DNA from: Spirochaetales bacterium
Lineage (GTDB): Bacteria; Spirochaetota; Spirochaetia; Treponematales; Treponemataceae
Length of the DNA stretch: 64,000 nt
NCBI GenBank assembly: GCA_029098225.1
Contig: JAQXNX010000027.1
Span: forward strand, 1-64,000
Reading direction: 5' to 3'
Within the stretch, counting starts at the first letter, position 1. Every line of letters starts with the position of its first letter. A model generated the notes under the pieces. That model saw only the letters and a program-made list of their open reading frames with translations, was not told the origin of the DNA and made no database searches. Below are positions 45,480 through 54,441 of the stretch, one piece after another. A program made the position numbers and the translations under genes.

Positions 45480-46136
45480 ATGAATTCATTAAGCGAAAAA
45501 ATTAAAGCAATTATTTTTGATATGGACGGAGTAATCCTGGATTCCGAAACTATTTCTGATATAACCTGGAAAAAGGCTGCTGAAGAAAAAGGCCTTTCAA
45601 TTAATGATGAAATTTTAAATGCCTGCCGTGGAACAAATAAAAACGACACAATGATTATATTAAAAAAATATTACGGAAGTGATTTTGACAGCGAAGCTTT
45701 TCTTGAACGTACTTCTGAATTATTCCATATGATTGAAGAAAAAGATGGAATTCCTTTAATGCCTTATGCTAAAGAAATTCTTGAATATTTAAAACCGCGT
45801 TATCGACTTGCGCTTGCATCTTCTACACGTGGTCCAACTGTTGAACGTCAGCTTAAAACTGCAGGCGTAATTGATTATTTTGAAACACGCACAACAGGCG
45901 AGATGGTAATTCACAGTAAGCCTGATCCGGAAATTTATCTGATGGCTTGTAAATCAATTGGAGTTGAACCAGCTGAATGTGCTGCAATAGAAGACAGTCT
46001 GAATGGAATAAAAAGTGCCTTTGCTGCTGGTCTTAATCCTGTTATGGTTGTAGATAAAATAAAGCCTGCAGAAGAAATCCGAAAAATGTGCCTTGAAGTT
46101 TTTGATTCTCTTGAGGACTTAAAATCAGTTTTGTAA
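45480..46136 (+). CDS. HAD-superfamily phosphatase, beta-phosphoglucomutase-like
   Basis: A 218-residue cytoplasmic HAD hydrolase. Motif I is FDMDGVILDSE, motif II SSTRG, motif III HSKPDPEIY and motif IV EDSLNGIKSA. A helical cap lies between motifs I and II. The family acts on small sugar phosphates or as beta-phosphoglucomutase. The DMDGV and KPDPE forms suit either. It has its own promoter and stands 68 bp before uxaC. Either a sugar phosphatase or a mutase is possible. Confidence 0.82.
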   Translation: MNSLSEKIKAIIFDMDGVILDSETISDITWKKAAEEKGLSINDEILNACRGTNKNDTMIILKKYYGSDFDSEAFLERTSELFHMIEEKDGIPLMPYAKEILEYLKPRYRLALASSTRGPTVERQLKTAGVIDYFETRTTGEMVIHSKPDPEIYLMACKSIGVEPAECAAIEDSLNGIKSAFAAGLNPVMVVDKIKPAEEIRKMCLEVFDSLEDLKSVL

Positions 46137-46204
46137 AAAAATCATGAATTTTACCTATGTATTCATAATTGTTTATATGATATACTAGTGTTCGAGGTAA
46201 GATT

Positions 46205-47638
46205 ATGAAAACATTTCTTGATGAAAATTTTATTTTACAAACTGAAACTTCAGCTGTTTTATTTCACAAATATGCAGAAAACGAACCGATTTTTGATTTT
46301 CATAATCATTTAAGTCCGCAGGAAATTTATGAAAATAAACCGCTTGGAAATCTTGCTAATGCCTGGCTTGATCATGATCATTATAAATGGCGTGCTATGC
46401 GTGCAGCTGGTATTGATGAAAGTCTGATTACTGGTCATATCAATATAGACGGAAGTGTTAAATCTGATGAAGAACGCGGCGGAAAAGAGGTTGTTCAAAA
46501 AGCTGATTATGAACGTTATCTTGCGTTTGTAAAAACTTTACAGAGTTGCGTTGGAAATCCTTTGTATCACTGGAGTCATCTTGAGCTTAAAAGGTATTTT
46601 GGAATTTCTGAGCCGGTAACAGAAAAAAATGCAAAAGAAATCTGGGATAAATGTAATGAACTTTTGAGCAAAAAAGAATTTGCGCCAAGAGGACTTCTGG
46701 AAAAGCTTAATGTAAAAGAGCTTTGTACAACAGATGATCCTCTTGATTCTCTTGAGTGGCATAAAAAACTGGCTGCAGAATGGAATAATGTAAAGGTTCG
46801 TCCGTCTTTCCGTCCGGATAATGCAATAAATGCAGAAAGCAAAGCTTATCCTGAATATATTTCAAAGCTTCAGCAGCTGAGCGGTAAAAAGTTCATGACA
46901 ATTAATGACATGATTTCGGCGCTTGCAGAACGAATGGATTTCTTTAAAGAAAATGGCTCTGTTGTAAGTGACCATTCTCTTGAAAATGATTTTTATCTTC
47001 CTGCTTCTTTCGACGACGTAAATTATATTTTTGAGAAAGCCTGGATTGGAAAAAAGCTTTCACATGATGAATTAGCAGAATACAAAGGATATATGCTTGT
47101 TGAGCTTGGAAAACTTTATGCTCAGAAAGGCTTTGTAATGCAGATTCATATTGGCGCATTAAGAGATCAGAATTCATTGATGTTCGAGAAAACAGGAAAA
47201 AATATTGGAGAAGACAGTCTTCAGGATTTTAATTTTGCTCCACAGATTGGCGCGGTTTTGAATGCAATTTACTCTGCAAATCCAAATGCAAAAACAATTC
47301 TTTATAATTTAAATCCAAAGGATAATGAAGCTCTTGCAACAATGGCTGCAAATTTCCGTAACTGTCAGTTTGGTCCTGCATGGTGGTTTAATGATCATAA
47401 AGACGGAATTGAAGAACAGCTTCGTGTTTATTCCCGAACAGGCGTTTTAGGAAAATATGTTGGAATGCTTACAGACAGCCGAAGTTTTCTTTCTTATCCA
47501 AGACATGAGTACTTCCGCAGAATTCTTTGTAATTATATTGGAAATCTTGTTGAAAACGGTGAGTTTCCTTGGAATGAAGAAAATCTTGGAAGCCTTGTAA
47601 AAAATATCTGTTACGAGAATGCAAAGAACTTTTTCTAA
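46205..47638 (+). CDS. uxaC: uronate isomerase
   Basis: A 477-residue metal-dependent isomerase that turns D-glucuronate into fructuronate and D-galacturonate into tagaturonate, the entry to hexuronate breakdown. The amidohydrolase-type metal motif DFHNHLSPQEI near the N-terminus, HIGALRDQN, GPAWWFNDHKDG and MLTDSRSFLSYPRHEYFRR are family signatures. GAGGTAAG precedes the ATG. Other hexuronate genes are not in the window. The nearby secreted esterase fits plant cell-wall sugars as the source. Confidence 0.94.
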   Translation: MKTFLDENFILQTETSAVLFHKYAENEPIFDFHNHLSPQEIYENKPLGNLANAWLDHDHYKWRAMRAAGIDESLITGHINIDGSVKSDEERGGKEVVQKADYERYLAFVKTLQSCVGNPLYHWSHLELKRYFGISEPVTEKNAKEIWDKCNELLSKKEFAPRGLLEKLNVKELCTTDDPLDSLEWHKKLAAEWNNVKVRPSFRPDNAINAESKAYPEYISKLQQLSGKKFMTINDMISALAERMDFFKENGSVVSDHSLENDFYLPASFDDVNYIFEKAWIGKKLSHDELAEYKGYMLVELGKLYAQKGFVMQIHIGALRDQNSLMFEKTGKNIGEDSLQDFNFAPQIGAVLNAIYSANPNAKTILYNLNPKDNEALATMAANFRNCQFGPAWWFNDHKDGIEEQLRVYSRTGVLGKYVGMLTDSRSFLSYPRHEYFRRILCNYIGNLVENGEFPWNEENLGSLVKNICYENAKNFF

Positions 47639-47644
47639 TAGATT

Positions 47645-47674
47645 TTGAGCTGCAAAAATAGTTTTATGTATAAT
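47645..47674 (+). promoter_or_regulatory. argD promoter
   Basis: TTGAGC (47645-47650) and a perfect TATAAT (47669-47674) are 18 bp apart, about 60 bp before the argD start. Confidence 0.5.
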
Positions 47675-47737
47675 TGATTTTCCCCTTTAAAAGTGTCATA
47701 CTTAGAAAATCTATTTCAATTATGACGAGGCTTGATT

Positions 47738-48904
47738 ATGGAGAAAAAAATTGTAAACAACTATGGAAGTTTTGACGTTGTAATGTCAAAAGGAAAAGGT
47801 TCAACTCTTTGGGATGTAGACGGTAAAAAGTACATCGATTTTATTGCAGGAATTGGAGTTAACTGTCTTGGCCATAATTATAAACCATTAATAAAAGCTA
47901 TTTCTCGGCAAGCATCTCGTCAGCTTCATATTTCCAACTATTATTTATCTGATGTTGGAATTGATTTTGCTGAAAATCTTCTAAAGGTAACAGGCTTTGA
48001 ACGCGGTTATTTTGGAAACTCTGGAGCAGAAGCAAATGAAGCTGCAATTAAACTGGCAAGAAAATATGGCCAGCTGAATGGCGGATCAAAAAGAAAAACA
48101 ATTATTACTCTTGAAAATTCTTTTCATGGAAGAACTCTTGCAACATTAACAGCAACCGGTCAGGAAAAATTTCATCCTGAATGTTTTGCTCCTTATCCGG
48201 AAGGTTTTAAGACAATTAAAGCAAATGATTTTTCTGCTCTGGAAAATGCATTTGATGATACAACCGCAGCACTTTTTATTGAAGCAGTTCAGGGTGAAGG
48301 CGGTGTAAATATTCTTGATGAAAAATGGGTTAAGGCTGCTGCAGACGCTGCAAGAAAAGCCGGCGCTATTGTTATGGTAGATGAAGTTCAGACTGGAATA
48401 GGAAGAACTGGAACTTTCCTTGCAAGTGATGCGCTTGGAATTAATCCTGAAGTAGTAACACTTGCAAAAGGAATTGCCGGTGGTATACCAATGGGAGCTT
48501 GTCTCTTCCGCGGTAAAGCAGCAAATATTTTTGAAGCTGGAGATCATCAGTCAACCTTTGCCGGTAATCCACTTGCATGTGCTGCAGGACTTGTAGTTTT
48601 GCAGATTGTTTCAAATCAGGAATTTCTTGACAGAGTAAACAATGCTGGTGATGCAATTCGTGGAGCAGTTTCAAGCTGGAATAATCCTCTTGTAAAAGAT
48701 GTTCGCGGAAAAGGCCTTATGATAGGAGTTCAGATTGATTCAAAGGTTAATCCTCTTGATATTAAAAAGAAATGCCTGGAAAAAGGACTTTGTGTTACAA
48801 GCGCAGGAAGCGATGTAATCCGATTCCTGCCACCGTTGAATATTTCTGACAAAGAAATAAATGAAGGTCTTGAGATTTTTAAGAATGTTCTTGAAAATAT
48901 CTAA
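47738..48904 (+). CDS. argD: acetylornithine aminotransferase
   Basis: A 388-residue PLP-dependent class III aminotransferase of arginine synthesis. Family marks are GNSGAEANEAAIKLARK, NSFHGRTLATL, MVDEVQTGIGRTG and the Schiff-base K244 in LAKGIAGGIPMGA. GAGG precedes ATG 47738; the ORF track start is a TTG two codons earlier. No other arg genes are near. Succinyl-ornithine or 4-aminobutyrate transaminase are related alternatives. Its 3' end overlaps the next gene. Confidence 0.9.
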   Translation: MEKKIVNNYGSFDVVMSKGKGSTLWDVDGKKYIDFIAGIGVNCLGHNYKPLIKAISRQASRQLHISNYYLSDVGIDFAENLLKVTGFERGYFGNSGAEANEAAIKLARKYGQLNGGSKRKTIITLENSFHGRTLATLTATGQEKFHPECFAPYPEGFKTIKANDFSALENAFDDTTAALFIEAVQGEGGVNILDEKWVKAAADAARKAGAIVMVDEVQTGIGRTGTFLASDALGINPEVVTLAKGIAGGIPMGACLFRGKAANIFEAGDHQSTFAGNPLACAAGLVVLQIVSNQEFLDRVNNAGDAIRGAVSSWNNPLVKDVRGKGLMIGVQIDSKVNPLDIKKKCLEKGLCVTSAGSDVIRFLPPLNISDKEINEGLEIFKNVLENI

Positions 48905-51900
48905 CAAACGACTGTTAGTTAGTGTTGCATTTTTATTACTGCTTGGAAAAATTTTTGCACAGGGAATTCTTGAGCATCCAAGAAAAGTTTATAAACTTGC
49001 AACACAATATTTTGATATCCTGTTTGCAGATGAAAGTTCTCCAACCGCATATCTTCTCGCGCAGAAGGCAGATGAAATTTATTTAGAAACAAAAGATGAA
49101 AATCCTCTGGATTATGATTTCCGCATGCCGGTAATTATTTCTCCGGATTCACAAATTTTTTCTGTAGAATATACATCTTCTCCCTATAACCGCATAATTA
49201 TTTTTGAAGGTACAGGTTTAGATTCAGATGATAAGTTTTTGCTTTATGAATGTTTTAAAAGAGAAGTTGCAATCGCGCAGCTTCAGTCAATAAGAAGCAA
49301 AGGAAGTAAAATAATCGGAAAAATAATGAATAGCTTTACACCGGTTTCTTTAATACATCTTCCTGATTCTTTTTTGCAGAGTGCCGGTCGAATTTATATT
49401 TCTTCTTCTGTTACTGATAAACAGGCACTCCAGCTTTTAACACAGGCAAAAATAGAAAATAAATTCCCTTCGTGGTTTCAATGTATTTCTAAGCGAGATA
49501 TTTATCCCGGCAATGATGTTTATATTGCGGCAAATTCTGCTTTTTCGGCGTTTTTAATTCAAACATATGGAATTGAAAAATATGATTATTTCTGGGAATT
49601 ATGCGGAGAAATAAATCTTTTATTTATTGGCGGAGTATTTAATAAGGCATACGGAAAATCAATAGCAGATTTATGGAAGGAATTTGAAGAGTCAATTCCT
49701 GTTCCGGAGAATCTTGAACAGATTGCAGCTTATGAAAAATGCGCAGCAACAATTTTTCCAAATGACAAAGAAGCTTCTTATGATTTTATTATTGCATCTG
49801 ATTATGGGCTCATCTGGTATGATGAAATAAAAAAAGAAGTTGATTTTTATGATGAGAATTCTGAATATAAAATCCGAGAGCTTTTGTTTCTTGCTCAGGA
49901 TGTGACAAAACTTTCTATATCTGATGATCAGAGATATCTTAGTGTTTCTTATAAACAAAACGGTTATAGAAAAAATTTTGTAAGCTTTAAAACAGAAATT
50001 TATGATTTACAGCAGAGATGTTTTCTTAAGCAGGCATACAATCTTACAGATTCAACTATAGTAACTTTGCGTGACGGAACTTTTGCAATTGCTGGTTTTA
50101 CAGAAGAAGAAAATGAAACGGTTCTAAAAATTATAAATATGAAAGAAAACGCAACAGAAGAAGATGTTGTTTTTTCTAAAGTCTTTTCTTCAGACTGTCT
50201 TCCTTCAAATCCTGTAAGTCTTGAAAATGGAATCCTTTATTATTTATTGACTGATAAATCTGTAAAAAAAATAGATGATATTAATTCTCAAATTTTATGC
50301 TGTGTAAATTATGAAACTGGAGAAGAAACTTACTATTCGCTTCCATACAGAATTTTTAATTTAAAAAAAAATAAAAAAAATTCACGCAAAAAAAATATAC
50401 TCACCTTTAATTATTTTGACAGTTCAGTAAGTGCTGTTTCAAAAATTGGTTATATAGAATTTGGAAATAGCGGCCACGCTGAAGAAAGATTAGAAGTGGC
50501 TGAATTTAATACCGGAGTGGCAGATGATATTTCCGATTCCGAAGATGAAATTTTCGATGCGCCAGAAAATATTTTACCTCCTGCAGATAATACTTTCCGC
50601 GAGTCTACAGAAATCTCCTCAGCTGATTTTTATTTTCAAACTGCAGATTTTATTGGCGGTGTAAATTCCTTTTCTTTTATGAACGGAAAAATTTATTACT
50701 GCTCAAAAAAGTTTTCTTATTGTAAATTGAATGTAATAAATTCTATATATATGCCTTTTGCTAAAACTACGATAGCGGCATATGCGGATGAAGAATTAAA
50801 TTTACTCGCTGTTAATATAGAAGAACCGGAGCATTTATTTATAAATGTAGAAAAAAATCCAGAAACAAAAAAGAAAACTCTTGGAGAATATCAGCTTGGA
50901 ACTTATGTTCCCTTTGCTTATTTTTTTCCGCCTTCCGTGATTCCTCTTGTTGCAATAAAAGAAATTTCTTTAGATTCTGGAGTAACTCTGGCACCTGCAA
51001 TCGGCTTAACCTTACGTACCGGTGCAGACCCTTTTGATAATACTCGGGTTACACTTTCTACAAGTGCAGGACTTGCCAATTTAAGTTATCAGAAAATCTT
51101 TACAAAGAAATTTACTGAATACACGGATTTTTCCAGCAATTCTATACGCGATATAGTAGATATTAATAATTCACAAAAGAAAAATATTTCCGCAGTTGCA
51201 TATATCGAAAATTTTTCTACACCAATTGATATAAGGCTGGCTTCATCTTTCAGATTCAGTACAAAAGGTGAATATGACTTTCTGGCACTGGCAGGAACTT
51301 CCTGGACTATTCCATTCAGAATGAATTTCCGAAATCTTACAATTGGAATTAATGGTTATTATTCTGCTTCTACTGATTATTATGATCCAACGCTTACTTA
51401 TTATAATCCTCCAAAACAAGACTGGCCTTCATTCGATCAGGCTTATCAGGTTGCTCTTGTCTGGACAGGTATTGAATATTCAAACATCCATCAATATGGA
51501 ATTTCCAAATATGAACAGCGTGGACTTTCTGTGGGCGCAAAGCTTTATTCATTCTGGGATATTAACGAAATCAGACTTTTAAAGGCTTATAAGGCTGAAC
51601 TTGAAAAGCAGCTGCAGGAAGAAGAAAGTGAAAAGAAAAAAAATCAGGCACAGGGAAATTCCGGTGGTGGAGAAAATCCTGGAACTCAACCTGAAAATAA
51701 ATCAGAGCAGGAAGTTTTGAATTCTTCTGAATATAATTTAACTCAGGCACAGATAGACGAAATTTACAATCAGAAAATGCTTGATATAAGTCAGTTTAAT
51801 TTAAGCCTTTATGCTGATATAAAAATTCCCCGGCTAACTCCATTAAAAATGCATAGTGGCTGGGTATTGAGCGTGCCAACTTCAATTCATGCAGAATTTT

Positions 51901-52265
51901 TAAAGGAAAATGGAAATGCATTGAATGTCTGCATTGAATCTCTGCTTATAGGTAAAGAAATTCAAAATGGAATTCCGTTTACTCAGATTTTCTTTTATCG
52001 TTCCGGATTAAAATTCGGCTACGATTTTAATTTAAACTATGACACGTCAAAAGTTCAGCTTCCTGATATACGAAGGAAAAATTATATCGGAACTCTTTTA
52101 GCAAATACTTATGTAAGCGACAGTTTATATCTTCTTCTTGATATGGATTTTTCTTCTCCAATCGGCGTAATTTCTAAGATACAGTTTAGTGGCTCTGCCA
52201 AGTTTGAATTTTTCCCGCGAACCGCTGCTTATAAACTCGGTCTGGTTTTAAATGCGCATTTTTAA
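48885..52265 (+). CDS. very large exported protein with C-terminal barrel-like region
   Basis: About 1126 residues. A signal peptide (NKRLLVSVAFLLLLGKIFAQ) follows ATG 48885, which lies inside the argD 3' end in another frame; the ORF track ATG at 48861 gives a longer n-region. The first ~270 residues resemble a degenerate peptidase-MA-like region (NSAFSAFLIQTYGIEKYDYFW) without an HExxH zinc motif. The middle (300-680) looks like beta-propeller repeats. From about 700 the sequence is beta-strand rich and ends in an aromatic residue (LGLVLNAHF), like an outer-membrane barrel. A Glu/Lys/Gln-rich loop interrupts the barrel near 905-960. The family is not recognised. Confidence 0.65.
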   Translation: MFLKISNKRLLVSVAFLLLLGKIFAQGILEHPRKVYKLATQYFDILFADESSPTAYLLAQKADEIYLETKDENPLDYDFRMPVIISPDSQIFSVEYTSSPYNRIIIFEGTGLDSDDKFLLYECFKREVAIAQLQSIRSKGSKIIGKIMNSFTPVSLIHLPDSFLQSAGRIYISSSVTDKQALQLLTQAKIENKFPSWFQCISKRDIYPGNDVYIAANSAFSAFLIQTYGIEKYDYFWELCGEINLLFIGGVFNKAYGKSIADLWKEFEESIPVPENLEQIAAYEKCAATIFPNDKEASYDFIIASDYGLIWYDEIKKEVDFYDENSEYKIRELLFLAQDVTKLSISDDQRYLSVSYKQNGYRKNFVSFKTEIYDLQQRCFLKQAYNLTDSTIVTLRDGTFAIAGFTEEENETVLKIINMKENATEEDVVFSKVFSSDCLPSNPVSLENGILYYLLTDKSVKKIDDINSQILCCVNYETGEETYYSLPYRIFNLKKNKKNSRKKNILTFNYFDSSVSAVSKIGYIEFGNSGHAEERLEVAEFNTGVADDISDSEDEIFDAPENILPPADNTFRESTEISSADFYFQTADFIGGVNSFSFMNGKIYYCSKKFSYCKLNVINSIYMPFAKTTIAAYADEELNLLAVNIEEPEHLFINVEKNPETKKKTLGEYQLGTYVPFAYFFPPSVIPLVAIKEISLDSGVTLAPAIGLTLRTGADPFDNTRVTLSTSAGLANLSYQKIFTKKFTEYTDFSSNSIRDIVDINNSQKKNISAVAYIENFSTPIDIRLASSFRFSTKGEYDFLALAGTSWTIPFRMNFRNLTIGINGYYSASTDYYDPTLTYYNPPKQDWPSFDQAYQVALVWTGIEYSNIHQYGISKYEQRGLSVGAKLYSFWDINEIRLLKAYKAELEKQLQEEESEKKKNQAQGNSGGGENPGTQPENKSEQEVLNSSEYNLTQAQIDEIYNQKMLDISQFNLSLYADIKIPRLTPLKMHSGWVLSVPTSIHAEFLKENGNALNVCIESLLIGKEIQNGIPFTQIFFYRSGLKFGYDFNLNYDTSKVQLPDIRRKNYIGTLLANTYVSDSLYLLLDMDFSSPIGVISKIQFSGSAKFEFFPRTAAYKLGLVLNAHF

Positions 52266-52330
52266 TTTTTTGTTATTGTGCTTTTTTTTTTAAATTTTTT
52301 TTATTATATTTTATTATATGGATTAATTTC

Positions 52331-52692
52331 ATCCATGCGCGACCGCTACCGCGGAGGTTATGAGGAGTATGCAAAAAATACATCCCTGTATTTTTTGCAA
52401 CTGCAGTTTTTCCTTTCGGAAAAAGCTGCGATTCGCTGCCTCCATGCAGCGCCGCTACCGCGGAGGTTATAAGGAGTATGCAAAAAATACGTCCCTGTAT
52501 TTTTTGCAACTGCAGTTTTTCCTTCGGAAAAAGCTGCGATTCGCTGCCTCCATGCAGCGCCGCTACCGCGGAGGTTTATAAGGAGTATGCAAAAAATACG
52601 TCCCTGTATTTTTTGCAACTGCAGTTTTTCCTTTCGGAAAAAGCTGCTTATTTCGCGCATCCATGCGCGACCGCTACCGCGGAGGTTTAAGG
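52331..52692 (+). repeat. tandem array of three ~109-bp units with SD-like boxes and hairpins
   Basis: The box CCGCTACCGCGGAGG occurs four times (starts 52343, 52452, 52560, 52671; spacing 109, 108, 111 bp). Each unit then has AAGGAGTATG, a stem CAAAAAATAC/GTATTTTTTG and a stem GCAGTTTTTCC/GGAAAAAGCTGC with a TTCGG-type loop. The last box provides the real ribosome binding site of the ABC gene at 52701. Small ORFs in the track here (both strands) are products of this periodicity. The preceding 65 bp (52266-52330) are T-rich with TATTATAT boxes and may hold the promoter. Confidence 0.85.
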
Positions 52693-52700
52693 AGTAAAAA

Positions 52701-53696
52701 ATGATTGAATTATCTAATGTTTTTCGTGATTTTGGAAATTTCCGTGCTGTAAATGACATTAGTTTTTCTATTCCTACAGGACAAATTGTTGGATTGCTTG
52801 GTCCAAATGGTGCCGGAAAAACTACTACAATGCGAATGATTTCTGGATTTATTGAGCCAACATCAGGAACCATTAAAATTGATGGTGTTGATATTCATGA
52901 AAATCCTGTTGAAGCAAAGAAAAAAATTGGTTATATGCCTGAATCTGCACCGCTTTATCAGGATATGATTGTAGAAGATTATCTTAATTATATTGCAGAA
53001 ATTCATAACGAAGATGCATCTGTAAAGGTTCCTCAGCTTTGCGAGGAGTGCGGACTTAAAGAAGTAATGAGCAAAAATATTTCTGAGCTTTCTCGCGGTA
53101 ACCGACAGAGAGTTGCTCTTGCGCATGCATTAATGCACGATCCAGAAATTCTTATACTCGATGAACCAACCAGCGGACTTGATCCTAATCAGGTAGAAGA
53201 TGTTCGTGCAATTATCCGTGAAATAGGAAAAACCAGAACGGTAATTGTTTCTACACATATTTTGAGTGAAGTTGAAACCTTATGCAGCCGTGCAATCATT
53301 ATTTCTGGCGGAAGACTGGTTGCAGATAGTTCTATAGAAGAATTGAAGAACAGCATTAAAAAGCAGTCTTCAGTTTTTGTTACCCTTAGATGCTCAGATA
53401 AAAACGAATTTTCTGCAATTGAAGCAATTGCAGAAAAAATTGATGGCGTTGTAAAGGCTGTATGTTCTCCTTTAGAAAATGATTTATGCAGGCTTGAACT
53501 TTCTGTAAAGGAAAATTTTGAAGTTCGTCCAAAGCTTGTAAAAGCGCTTGTAGAAAAGAATTATGATTTGTATGAAATTTCAATTAGCGAAAATTCTCTT
53601 GAAGATGTATTCCATGAATTAACCTCGGGAAGTTCGGCTGAAAGTTCATCTTCAAACGAAAATTCCGCAGCAGAAAAAAATACATCAGAAAATTAG
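52701..53696 (+). CDS. ABC transporter ATPase, GldA/CcmA-like
   Basis: A 331-residue ATP-binding subunit. Walker A is GPNGAGKTTT, the signature is ELSRGNRQRVALAHAL (LSRGN rather than LSGGQ), and Walker B is ILILDEPTSGLDP. After about residue 215 an extra domain follows, ending in a Ser/Asn/Glu-rich tail. The following permease, GldG-like and DUF4340 genes make this the ATPase of a Gld-like system. AAGGAG lies before the ATG, downstream of the tandem repeats. What it exports is unknown. Confidence 0.88.
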   Translation: MIELSNVFRDFGNFRAVNDISFSIPTGQIVGLLGPNGAGKTTTMRMISGFIEPTSGTIKIDGVDIHENPVEAKKKIGYMPESAPLYQDMIVEDYLNYIAEIHNEDASVKVPQLCEECGLKEVMSKNISELSRGNRQRVALAHALMHDPEILILDEPTSGLDPNQVEDVRAIIREIGKTRTVIVSTHILSEVETLCSRAIIISGGRLVADSSIEELKNSIKKQSSVFVTLRCSDKNEFSAIEAIAEKIDGVVKAVCSPLENDLCRLELSVKENFEVRPKLVKALVEKNYDLYEISISENSLEDVFHELTSGSSAESSSSNENSAAEKNTSEN

Positions 53697-53705
53697 GAGA
53701 TAAAA

Positions 53706-54431
53706 ATGAAAAATAATAAATGTAAAAATGCTTCTATTATAATTATGAAGCGTGAATTAAAATCATATTTTTCCAGTCCTATTGCTTATTTTGTAACAGG
53801 ATTATTTCTTCTGGTTGCAGGTCTTTTCTTTTTTACTCCATTTTTCCTTCAGAATAGGGCAGAGCTGAGGGCTTTATTTGCCTATTTCCCGATTTTTCTG
53901 GGAATCTTTATTCCAGCAGTAACAATGAGAAACTTTGCCGAGGAAAGAAGAATTGGTTCAATGGAAACTTTAATGACTCTTCCGGTTACAGAATTTCAGG
54001 TAACTCTTGGAAAATATCTTGCAAGTTTTATTTCTTCACTCGTAATGATTGTGCCAACGCTTTTATATCTTATTCCGGTAGAGGTTTTCGGCTCTCCTGA
54101 TTACGGTCCTATAATCGGCGGATACCTTGGTGCAATTTTCTTATGCGCTTGTTTTTCTGCAATCGGGTTGTTTTCTTCTTCAATTACAAAAAATCAGATA
54201 ATCGCATATTTTGTCGGCGGATTTATTTGTCTTGCTCTTGCATTAGTTCATATTTTCTTTGTATTTCTTCCGGCTCCTGCTATTAAATTTTTTACATTTA
54301 TTTCTGCCAACGCACATTTTGAATCAATTTCGCGCGGCATTTTAGATTCCAGAGATTTCATATATTTTATTTCTCTGGCAGTTTTATTCTTTTTAATGAC
54401 AGTTCGTCATGAAGAGAATCAGAAAAAGTAG
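53706..54431 (+). CDS. ABC-2 type permease, GldF-like
   Basis: A 241-residue inner-membrane permease with six spans. The first hydrophilic loop reads MRNFAEERRIGSMETLMTLPV, a signature of GldF/ABC-2 permeases. It starts 9 bp after the ATPase stop with AGGAG upstream and ends 10 bp before the GldG-like gene. It is part of one operon with them. Confidence 0.87.
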   Translation: MKNNKCKNASIIIMKRELKSYFSSPIAYFVTGLFLLVAGLFFFTPFFLQNRAELRALFAYFPIFLGIFIPAVTMRNFAEERRIGSMETLMTLPVTEFQVTLGKYLASFISSLVMIVPTLLYLIPVEVFGSPDYGPIIGGYLGAIFLCACFSAIGLFSSSITKNQIIAYFVGGFICLALALVHIFFVFLPAPAIKFFTFISANAHFESISRGILDSRDFIYFISLAVLFFLMTVRHEENQKK

Positions 54432-54441
54432 GTGGTGAATT

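Noticed and set aside
52331-52692. CRISPR-like array
   Set aside because: The repeats are about 109 bp with no short-repeat/unique-spacer pattern and no cas genes nearby.
52358-52873. 171-residue minus-strand ORF over the repeats
   Set aside because: It arises from repeat periodicity and runs antisense into the ABC ATPase gene; its peptide is only the repeat translated.
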